Shown here one piece after another: positions 8,799 to 17,100 of a stretch of DNA of 64,000 bases; the stretch's first letter is position 1, and each line of letters begins with the position of its first letter. A program made the translations under genes and the position numbers. Below the pieces are notes generated by a model, which did not search any database, was not told where the DNA came from, and saw nothing but the letters and a program-made list of their open reading frames with translations. Where the stretch lies: NCBI RefSeq assembly GCF_002286775.1, contig NZ_NSGJ01000004.1, positions 62,001 to 126,000 of the forward strand, read 5' to 3'. The stretch is from Myroides sp. N17-2 (GTDB lineage: Bacteria; Bacteroidota; Bacteroidia; Flavobacteriales; Flavobacteriaceae).

Positions 8799-9282
8799 CT
8801 GTAGCTAAGTTCTTCTCCATTTTTAAGAATGTAAATACTCCTCCATTCGTTTGGTTGTTGAATTCTCCTACTTTCTTAAAGCCTAAGCACTCGTAAAAAT
8901 CCTTACACTTATTATTAAAAGCAGCAACGGCGACACTGATTTTCGCAACGCCTTTTCGTTCGCCAAGAGCTTCTTCAACATACAAAATGATCTCTCTACC
9001 ATATCCCTTATTAAGATACAAGGGATTAATGGCTAGTACTATTTCTGCTGTGTTATTATCTACTAGATAATAATAAAAGTAAGCTATAATCTCCTTTTCA
9101 CGTGATGTACGAACACTAAATGTATTCTGCCCACGAGCATTCTCATCTAAAAAATTATTTAGATCTTCTTCATCAGAAGTCATATTATAAAAGCTTAGCT
9201 CTCCTTCATACTTCCAATTGTAAGCTATGTCAAGAGCTTCATCTTGAGTCATAACTTCAAAAAACAACATTTTATCTTCCAT
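8779..9282 (-). CDS. GNAT-family N-acetyltransferase
   Basis: The 167-residue protein has the GNAT acetyl-CoA pyrophosphate loop in INPLYLNKGYGREIILYVEE (about residues 85-104, motif Q/RxxGxG/A as NKGYGR) and a C-terminal motif B (CKDFYECLGFKKVGEF). The substrate is unknown. It is convergent with the MFS gene, overlapping it by 20 bases, and divergent from the small exported protein at 9361 through a shared palindromic promoter element. Confidence 0.85.
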   Translation of the reverse strand: MEDKMLFFEVMTQDEALDIAYNWKYEGELSFYNMTSDEEDLNNFLDENARGQNTFSVRTSREKEIIAYFYYYLVDNNTAEIVLAINPLYLNKGYGREIILYVEEALGERKGVAKISVAVAAFNNKCKDFYECLGFKKVGEFNNQTNGGVFTFLKMEKNLATVNSSFS

Positions 9283-9340
9283 AACTTTAAATGTTAAAAA
9301 ACATATATCTTCACTAACTCCATCTGTTCATTAACTAGAA

Positions 9341-9354
9341 ACAAATATATTTGT
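9341..9354. promoter_or_regulatory. Palindromic bidirectional -7 element
   Basis: ACAAATATATTTGT is a perfect 14-base palindrome. It contains TATATTTG on the plus strand (9346-9353) and on the minus strand (9342-9349), so both divergent genes could use overlapping -7 boxes. The plus-strand transcription start would fall at about 9359-9361, directly on the ATG at 9361, suggesting a leaderless mRNA. Confidence 0.5.
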
Positions 9355-9360
9355 ACTTAA

Positions 9361-9723
9361 ATGAAACATTATATTAAACATATAGCTTGGTTGTTTATAC
9401 TGATATTCACCATATTTGGCTTAGAGAAAACAAACTTCTCTAGTGAGCCTATATGCAGTAAAAACTTAAAGTTTTGCCCCATAGCGAATATGTATGTCAT
9501 TAATGTTTTTAGCCTTTCAACGAATAACACATCAGAAAAAAGCTCTGATAAGGACACTTCAAAAGTAATAACTATCTCCTGTGAAACCTTTTTTATCAGT
9601 CAGAATGCGTTTAGTATAACTACTAAAACGGAGGTCTTTCACAACTTTAGTGATTTCTATTATAAACCTGTCATCCATTCAACACCATATATACCCTTAA
9701 CAGATCCACCTCCTATAGTATAG
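9361..9723 (+). CDS. Small exported or membrane-anchored protein of unknown function
   Basis: I do not recognise this 120-residue protein. Residues 5-22 (IKHIAWLFILIFTIFGLE) form one hydrophobic segment that could be an uncleaved signal anchor. The rest is polar with scattered cysteines (C32, C38 and one near 74) and a proline-rich end (IPLTDPPPIV). The ATG lies about 8 bases after the -7 box, so translation may be leaderless. Base composition resembles its surroundings. Conserved coding is plausible because of the promoter and the clean start, but no function can be inferred. Confidence 0.55.
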   Translation: MKHYIKHIAWLFILIFTIFGLEKTNFSSEPICSKNLKFCPIANMYVINVFSLSTNNTSEKSSDKDTSKVITISCETFFISQNAFSITTKTEVFHNFSDFYYKPVIHSTPYIPLTDPPPIV

Positions 9724-10169
9724 TGTTCTTTATTCTTATAAATTCACTTTTCGGGTGATCTCTAAAGCTAAATTACCACACTTCAAATAGATAGAAAAGA
9801 TACTTTTTCTTAATAACAAATGAAGTAATTCAAATACTTCTTGCTGACGATATTTTAGTATTAAAGCATACAATAAAGCATAAACAAAGAAAAACACTCA
9901 TTTTGACACTAAAAGAATTCAAATATTTTTAGTTCACTAACAATTACTCAAATAGTGGATTTACCTAATTTCACACTACTTATTAACATTTGAGAAAAAC
10001 CAACCCCAACACACTACTAATCAAGTCATTTAAAGTAACATTTCTTATCTAAATAAACTCTATAGGCACAAAGATTACTTATAGTGGATCTTACTATTTC
10101 CAATATTTCAGTTACAAATAGTTACCCTTCTTCTATCTAACACTTATTTTTTATTGGCACCTTCACTAT
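9724..10169. other. Intergenic, part of a 730-base stretch without genes (9724-10453)
   Basis: No credible reading frame is present. The stretch holds one lone end of the MITE-like repeat family (10170-10201) and the terminator of the lectin-protein operon (10219-10255). The remainder is plain AT-rich DNA in which I see nothing. Confidence 0.6.
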
Positions 10170-10201
10170 TTAACCCAGAATCAATGTTAGCTAAATATCA
10201 C
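10170..10201. repeat. Lone end of the MITE-like repeat family
   Basis: TTAACCCAGAATCAATGTTA and the following 12 bases match the inverted right end of copy B (4359-4390) at about 25 of 32 positions. No partner end is visible within 200 bases on either side, so this is a decayed or truncated copy. Confidence 0.5.
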
Positions 10202-10218
10202 TAGTACCTAAACTGAAG

Positions 10219-10255
10219 TAAAAAAAAGAGCCAAAGCAATTCTGCTCTAGCTCTT
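10219..10255 (-). terminator. Probable terminator of the lectin-protein operon
   Basis: The outer stem AAGAGC/GCTCTT (10226-10231 with 10250-10255) and an inner AGC/GCT pairing form an imperfect hairpin. On the minus strand it is followed by eight T. It lies about 200 bases past the last gene of the operon. Confidence 0.55.
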
Positions 10256-10453
10256 AACAAATACGGTAAGGTATATAGTTATAAAATAAGCGTCAAATCT
10301 GCTTATGTTTTCTTTACTAAACAATATGTGTTTAGCAATATTCTTAAATCTGTAACTACCATTTTCTAAGAATTAACTCTACTTTACATCGCTTCAATTA
10401 ACTCTGTTTTGTACAATTCATTCTCATTTAAATGTTGTATCTAGATTAAAATA

Positions 10454-11707
10454 TTAATTCGTTTCTAGATGTAAGTATCCCGATTTTTTGATATTACGAG
10501 ACCCTGATTCATCTTTATATTCATAAGATAGTACGTAAAAATAAGTACCTGTTGGAAGTTGTTCATTCTTGTTGATCGTAAGTCGGCCTTCAGAATACCC
10601 TCTAAACGTATTACCACTACTATTATAATTAGTTGTTTCATACACTTTCACTCCCCATCGATTAAATATCTCTACCTTATTATTAGGAAAGCGTTCTATA
10701 TTATCTATTCTAAAGAAATCATTCTGTCCATCACCATTTGCGCTGACTAGATTATAAATCACAACATCTCCTTTAAGCATCTTATCCTTCTTAACTGTTC
10801 CAAGCGTAAAGAATCCATAGCGATCTAATGATGCAGGAGTAGTAACTGTCTTATTCTCTACATCTACAATACCTCCTTCATCTACCCAAAGTTGTTCTTT
10901 AGCATCCCATCTTAAGATATGTAGATTCTCTTTTGCATTAGCATATATCTCCTTAGGTGTAGTACGTTCATCCCAACTCAATGTCAAAATAACGTTACTC
11001 GATGTTGATTTAGAGTGTTCGATTACCCAATACTCTTTAGTATTCACTTTATCCACTATACCAGCAGCATTCGGTCTAATCTTAAAGAATTTATGATCAC
11101 CTAGACTATATCTTCCTACATATATATCCTTATTATGTTGTGGTGCGGATATAGTAGCCTGTCTATAATACCCCTTATCCCCCTTAGGATAAGTAAACTC
11201 CTCATTACCTTCTTTCTCTACTTCACCTTCAATATGACTGTGGTCTCCTACATTAACAACTTTAGCATGATTAAGAAATGTAAACGCTCCTTTGATAGAA
11301 TCCACTTTAGCTATTCCCTCTAAAAACTCAACATTTCCAGCAATACTTAGAGGTGCTTTAATATCAAATGCCTTATACTTAGACGGATTATTTAAGATCA
11401 GAGAATTAAAGTTAGTTATAGTACCTCCTTCAATCAGTTGAAGTTTATTACCAACAAGATAAGTTTTGCCTTGAGGACTATTTCCTTTATAATCAAAGAT
11501 CTTTCCGTTATTAGTAAGATTGTCATGAAGATAAAGTTCTCCATTGTTCTCAAATACTCCTTCTCCTTTATTCTCTAACGGATAATACACTGAGACTACA
11601 GAACCTGGTTTGATATAAAACATACCTTTATTAACCGCCTGACCATAAAATATAGTGGGTAGTAATCCGATAAGTATTAGTAATCTAGTATATATATTCA
11701 TCTTCAT
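10454..11707 (-). CDS. Exported protein with type-B (gliding/CHU_C-like) T9SS sorting domain
   Basis: The 417-residue protein has a signal peptide (about 1-24, ending IFYGQA). The middle is made of short repeated strands (ENKGEGVFENNGELYLHDNL and similar), suggesting a beta-rich stalk. The last ~95 residues (from about 320) fit the gliding-motility-associated C-terminal family: LVSANGDGQNDFFRI, then VEIFNRWGVKVYE, then LPTGTYFYVLSY. This domain directs secretion through the type IX system and attachment at the cell surface. It is the last gene of a four-gene operon and the only one with such a domain, so it may anchor its partners. Confidence 0.85.
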   Translation of the reverse strand: MKMNIYTRLLILIGLLPTIFYGQAVNKGMFYIKPGSVVSVYYPLENKGEGVFENNGELYLHDNLTNNGKIFDYKGNSPQGKTYLVGNKLQLIEGGTITNFNSLILNNPSKYKAFDIKAPLSIAGNVEFLEGIAKVDSIKGAFTFLNHAKVVNVGDHSHIEGEVEKEGNEEFTYPKGDKGYYRQATISAPQHNKDIYVGRYSLGDHKFFKIRPNAAGIVDKVNTKEYWVIEHSKSTSSNVILTLSWDERTTPKEIYANAKENLHILRWDAKEQLWVDEGGIVDVENKTVTTPASLDRYGFFTLGTVKKDKMLKGDVVIYNLVSANGDGQNDFFRIDNIERFPNNKVEIFNRWGVKVYETTNYNSSGNTFRGYSEGRLTINKNEQLPTGTYFYVLSYEYKDESGSRNIKKSGYLHLETN

Positions 11708-11719
11708 TAATAGCTATTG

Positions 11720-12337
11720 TTAGTCTTTTACTACGAATACGATATTCATAATCGTACAGTCTGTGGCTGCCGCTTTCACATCATAAGTCATTACTCCTTC
11801 TTTAGTAATAGACTTGATGGTAAAAACATCCTTGTCATAACTGGTTACATAGTAATATAAATCAGTTGGTTTCTCAAAGTAAGGAATCCCTGATTCAGGT
11901 GCTCCTTCACTAATAAAGTGACTTTTATTCTCTAAAGCGAATTGCTTTTTATACTCTTCGAATAAGTTAATCTTTACTCCTGTACGATCTTCTGAGGTAT
12001 CAAACAATATCGATGGCATATAAAAAAACTTTACAGCTTTATAATCCTTCGTTACCATCTGCTGCCACTTATTTCCATCGTTGTAATAAAACCCTACAAC
12101 AACATCGTTCTGTGCCTTCATATTATAAACTGTCATACCTGCGACGTGCGTACTTAGTGGAGCAGATAATTTAGTAGATGTTAGTTCTACTCGAGGTAAT
12201 AATAATCCTTTATTAGAAGACTCTACCTCAAACATTGCATCCGCATTTATCTCAGGTGATGTACCAATTTTAGTTTGTGCAAAACTTAAGGCGCTAAAAA
12301 GCACAGCAAGCATTGCGAAATATAATTGCTTCATCAT
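11720..12337 (-). CDS. Exported protein, small paralogue of the neighbouring repeat protein
   Basis: The 205-residue protein has a signal peptide (1-20, ending LSFAQ). Residues 22-100 resemble residues 21-100 of the next gene: IGTSPEINADAMFEVESS here versus IGTPDPATSAELEILSTN there, then GLLLPRVEL versus GVLIPRIGL, and VGFYYNDGNKWQQMV versus KGFYYWTTEKGGQWNRIV. The last strands of both proteins are also alike (IMNIVFVVKD, YNVIVEFTE). It has no sorting domain of its own. It starts only 12 bases from the type-B protein downstream, and it is separated from the repeat protein upstream by a terminator-like hairpin. A second Met at residue 2 is an equal start candidate. Function unknown; surface structural role inferred. 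Confidence 0.7.
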   Translation of the reverse strand: MMKQLYFAMLAVLFSALSFAQTKIGTSPEINADAMFEVESSNKGLLLPRVELTSTKLSAPLSTHVAGMTVYNMKAQNDVVVGFYYNDGNKWQQMVTKDYKAVKFFYMPSILFDTSEDRTGVKINLFEEYKKQFALENKSHFISEGAPESGIPYFEKPTDLYYYVTSYDKDVFTIKSITKEGVMTYDVKAAATDCTIMNIVFVVKD

Positions 12338-12354
12338 TTATCTTTAAATTCATT

Positions 12355-12394
12355 GAAAAAAAGTGCGAGTCTTTATTCAAGACAAGACTCGCAC
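12355..12394 (-). terminator. Intra-operon terminator-like hairpin
   Basis: A perfect 11-bp stem (12363-12373 GTGCGAGTCTT with 12384-12394) is followed on the minus strand by seven T. It stands in the 102-base gap between the 565-residue and the 205-residue genes. It would terminate part of the transcripts and make the two downstream genes less abundant. Confidence 0.75.
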
Positions 12395-12439
12395 GGTGTG
12401 AGTTGATTGAATTCTTGTTGTTTACTTTTATATCTCTGA

Positions 12440-14137
12440 TTATTCCGTGAATTCAACGATAACGTTGTAATCCCCAGAGCCTATCATATAGTATTGATTA
12501 CCTGAACCAATATTAAACTCTAACTTATTATCTACTACTTTAATATCTGTCGTAGAAGTCGTCTTAAGCATCTCTCCTTTTAATACTTGGATACTTACTA
12601 CAGAACCAACTTTAGCACCATCAGGAATAGTTACTCCAGATGTCTTAGCTGAATTAGCCTTTCCGATATTAGTAGTTCCCATAAACTTGTATACTTTGTG
12701 TCCGTTTATTGTATTACCAGTATTGATTATCTTTTTATTTTCACTTGAGATATGATCTCCTAAGATATTCTTAATCTTCTCTACATTATTAGTAATATAG
12801 TTAGAGATAAAGTCAAAGTTGATTTCTTTCTTCGCACCACTCTCATCGATTTGGTAGAATACGTCTCCTTTACCTTCAGCTATAGCACCATAGTACACAT
12901 TACCGCCTTTGTTGATATACTTAGAGATTAGGTCTCCTACTTTATACGTTTTATCTCCTTCTTTTACTTCTTGGTTTAAGATGTCATTGAAGTTATTCAC
13001 GATATTACCAACTACATCTACTAGTATACCACCTTCTGTATCAGCTTTAATATCAGCTGCAGTTTTACCACTATTAGCTGCTAGGAATGCTTTTACAGCT
13101 ACCTCATTAAAGTATTTATACCCTACCGTCTTACCGTTCTTTTCAACAGGAACTACTACAGTAGTAGTCTCTGTACTTGAGATTAAATCTTTAAGATTAA
13201 TAGATTCATACTTTCCATCTTTAAAGAACTTAAACTCCCAGTTCGCTTTACCTTCAGCACCCGTGTTTTGGTAGATTACGTTACCCTCAACCTTCGTAGA
13301 CATATTTTTAATCAACTCTTCTACTGTATAGTATTCAGTTGTACTACCGTCTTTTAGAACAGTTGTCTTACTCGTAAAGAATTGATTGATATTTCCTGTG
13401 ATATCACCTATTACATCTATTGACACTACTCCAGTTGCATCATTAGGCACATCATCTTCTTTTTTCCCTTCATTTCCTTTTAGAGCTAACCAATTTTGAA
13501 TAGTCGTTTCTGAGAAGAATAAATATTTCTTTGTTTTGTTATCACCAGAAGCTTCTAGTATGCGGAAGAATGTTTTAGTCTCTTCTTTAATAACCATATC
13601 TTCCATATCCACATCTTTCGTCTCGTATTTATTCTCAGTTGAATTATACGTTACATACTTGAATTCATTTTTCACAGGATCAAAAACAATAGTTGTATGA
13701 CCTTGTTTAACTCCGTCTTTATTATCTGGATTAGATGGCACGATATAGTTAATCACATCTTGAATGTTCTTCACATCCCCTTCTAACTTAGTAACATTTC
13801 CTCCCAAACCTTCTATAACAGTGTTTAGCTCTGTTTTACTAACTATTCTATTCCACTGTCCACCTTTCTCAGTTGTCCAGTAATAGAATCCTTTTAGGAT
13901 ATCTTTATCTTTTACTTCATTCGTATTGTAAATCAATAGACTCTCTACTTTCTCACCGTCAATAGGAGCAAATACAGTTAAATCCGTTAAACCAATACGC
14001 GGAATAAGTACCCCTCTGTTTGTTGAAAGAATTTCAAGTTCTGCAGAAGTAGCAGGGTCTGGTGTTCCGATACCTACCTGAGCAGAAGCTGTGTACATTG
14101 ATCCTAATAAAGCGGCTAAAATTGTAATCTTTTTCAT
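12440..14137 (-). CDS. Exported protein with internal ~130-residue repeats
   Basis: The 565-residue protein has a signal peptide (1-19, ending YTASA). After an N-terminal module shared with the 205-residue paralogue (21-100) come at least two tandem repeats: about 183-320 and 321-445. Landmarks are IDVIGDITGNINQFF versus VDVVGNIVNNFNDIL, EGNVIYQNTG versus GGNVYYGAIA, and YESINLKDLIS versus KEINFDFIS. A partial repeat sits at about 115-180. The C-terminal 100 residues form a separate beta domain. It has no T9SS domain, no membrane segment after the signal and no catalytic motif. Repeats of this kind suit a filament or stalk subunit; that is inference. Confidence 0.75.
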   Translation of the reverse strand: MKKITILAALLGSMYTASAQVGIGTPDPATSAELEILSTNRGVLIPRIGLTDLTVFAPIDGEKVESLLIYNTNEVKDKDILKGFYYWTTEKGGQWNRIVSKTELNTVIEGLGGNVTKLEGDVKNIQDVINYIVPSNPDNKDGVKQGHTTIVFDPVKNEFKYVTYNSTENKYETKDVDMEDMVIKEETKTFFRILEASGDNKTKKYLFFSETTIQNWLALKGNEGKKEDDVPNDATGVVSIDVIGDITGNINQFFTSKTTVLKDGSTTEYYTVEELIKNMSTKVEGNVIYQNTGAEGKANWEFKFFKDGKYESINLKDLISSTETTTVVVPVEKNGKTVGYKYFNEVAVKAFLAANSGKTAADIKADTEGGILVDVVGNIVNNFNDILNQEVKEGDKTYKVGDLISKYINKGGNVYYGAIAEGKGDVFYQIDESGAKKEINFDFISNYITNNVEKIKNILGDHISSENKKIINTGNTINGHKVYKFMGTTNIGKANSAKTSGVTIPDGAKVGSVVSIQVLKGEMLKTTSTTDIKVVDNKLEFNIGSGNQYYMIGSGDYNVIVEFTE

Positions 14138-14167
14138 CTGTTGTAATTTCTATTGTTTATTGTTTTA

Positions 14168-17100
14168 TTATTCTGACTTTTTACTTGGTAACATTGGGTT
14201 AGAGAATATTCCATCCCTATATCCTTTTAATAAGGACAAATCATATATCTGAGAGGAGCTACAACCTGTAAGGTTCGTTATGGTCAATCTGATTTTACCT
14301 TTCCTCTGATTCCAATTCTCTCCATTTACTATTGCATTCTTTGGGAAGTTGACTGTGGCAATACCTGTACCTGCTTTGGTAATAAATACTCCGCCTCTCT
14401 GCTTGATAACTAGGTTACCTTGTTTATCAAATACTACCTTCCCTTTTGCATCACGCTCCACAATGGTTTTGCGAACTTCAACTACTGGGTTATTAACAGT
14501 CACAAATGGCAAGCTCTTCCACTCACTCTCTGAATCAAACAGATACTCCCATTCGTATAATTGTATCTCTCCTGTGACAGTAGGCACCCATTGTATTTGT
14601 TGCCCACCTTTAATCTTTATCTCTTTATCAATGATACTTTCCTTCGCTTTTGCGTCTATCGCTGTCACTTTCACAATAGCAGGCATCTCATTAATTTTTA
14701 TCTTAATCGGTGTTCTTGTCCCTATACTACATCCATTTCTATTGGCCTGCACATATACTGTAAACTCTTCACCTACTTTATATCGTTTTGAAAGGTCTAT
14801 GGTAAACATGTCTCCTAATGACGGCAATCTACTTCCCCCTTTTTCACTTGTATATACTTCATAAGTCGTACAGTGACTATTCTGTGGTTTAATTCGAAGT
14901 GGTTCACCAACACATAACTGAAGTACCTGTTCTAATTCGTACCCATACTCATCTACCTCTATCTGCATTCCTAAATCCACTGTTGGCACTAAATCCACAT
15001 TATAGATATGCGTAAAATCACCTAATATACCTACTACTGATCCATAAGATATTTTGACTCTATCAAAAGGCTCTTTAGAAGGAGCTACTATAATTCGATA
15101 CCTATCTCTACCTCCTATACCCAATAGCCTTAAACGCAAGGCACCATTAGATTCTGTCAGAGGTTCACCTACCTTTTTATCTCCGAGATAGCGCTGTATC
15201 TTAAATCCCTTGACTAGTTCTAAACTCAGTATACCAGGGTTCTTATTCTCTGCTGTAATATGTAATTCATCCCCTGGCATAGCAGTCTGCTTAAAGACTA
15301 CGGTCAGGCTCGCCATATTAGCTACTGCAACTCCCCTACTTATTACTGCATAACTATCAGGATCATCATCTACTGCATTCCACGGATGGCTAACAGATGC
15401 TGTAGCACTTACTAATCCTAATCCTACATCTTCTACACCGTGCAGTACATCTAATACATTTGGGTTGATATTAGGCAATACTGGTGCACAACTTGGGTTA
15501 TCAACAAGCTTATTCACATAAGCACCATAAACCTTAGCATTCTGTGCTACTCCAAGTGTAGATCCTAAGACTACCTGTACTCCTAAGTACTTCTGCGGCC
15601 CTTTTTTATTAGAAGGAACAAAAGTGTATTCTACTACATTGTCTCCTGATAATAGGTCTACCAAACCTCCATCTACACCTTGTAAAGAACCTATTACTTT
15701 TCCTCTTGCATCTAATCCTGCTACTGTCAATCCACCTAAAGCAACTAAACCACTGTACTCTTTACCTAACTTAATCGTTACTGGTGTTCCTGGTTCTTGT
15801 TCTTCAGCGAAGTATATATTCTGCCACGTAGTTCCCAATCCTAATAATCCAACTGCGACTGTAATGGTAGAATATGTATCAGGACGTCCATCTATCGCAT
15901 TAGCTTTATTAGAGACTGCTCCTGTGATAGCTGAGTACCATGCAGTATAGTCTGTTGCCCATTCGCGTTGATAAGTAGGTGGACATAAACTATCGTCAAA
16001 TACATTAATCTGTACTGTTTTTACATCAGCACACCCATTCTTATTTTCACCTACTACAGTGTAATTATATACACCTGGAGTATTAAAAATGATAGGTTGT
16101 GTTCTATCGCTTATCTCCTTACCTTTATGATCATACCACTGTACCTTATCTGTCGAATTAGCGATTACCACTAACGGCAATACCATCGCGTCCCCTACAT
16201 TTAGATTATAAGTAAAAGAATCAGTAGGGTTCTTCAGTACTAGCTTAGGCGTTGGCAGCGTAGTTACTTTCACTTTATTTGATTCTTCAGAACTCACTCC
16301 ATTAAAGACATATACTACAGTGTATACTCCAGGTTCTGTCACTGCTATCTGATTCGTAGGCAAAAGTTCTTCTATTACCTTACCACCCTCTAGTATTTTA
16401 TTTGGCTCCGTGATTTTAAATAAATTACCATCCCTAAACCATCGGTATGAATCAACTTTTAACAAACCTCCCAAAACAGGTTCTTTCGCAGTCAGAATAG
16501 CTTCATCACCTTCACATATCACAGCGTTATCTACTCTTATCGTAGTAGCTTCATGTGGTTTGCCTGTGATCTTAGTCTGAGCGATAGCGCTTAACTTAGT
16601 AGGGTCAACATAAGGCAACCTAAGGTTGGTTACATTTAAAGAAGCTTCATTAGATAAAACTCCCTTCCCAGGATAACCTATCACTGTTCCTTTTATAATC
16701 ACTCTTGAAGAAGAATGCGCATCTAAAGACACTTTCCAATTGACAATATTCTTTGCCATAAACATACTTGTAACCTCTTTCGGTGGTGTCAGCGTATTCT
16801 TTGTATTTCCACGATTATCAAATGATACTTCCTCTACTCTGAAGAAATCCTTAATAGACTCGAGATAATCACTTAACAAGAAGTCTTTATATAGATCCGA
16901 AGAGTGATTAGACATCTCTATCGTATAGGTCAGCTTATCTCCTTTCTTGGCTTCTAATAGATCAACTGTTTTATTAATAAGTAAACCATCTGGAGTAGTC
17001 ACATTTAAGTTTCTAATCTCATGCATATTAACTGCATCTCCAGTAGATGCCCCAAACCCGATCTTTAAAGTATCATAAGGTATCTCATCATAGATATAGT

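Noticed and set aside
14349-15950. Plus-strand reading frames inside the lectin-like giant gene
   Set aside because: They lie opposite a continuous 1249-codon gene with clear domains and have no start signals or family resemblance.
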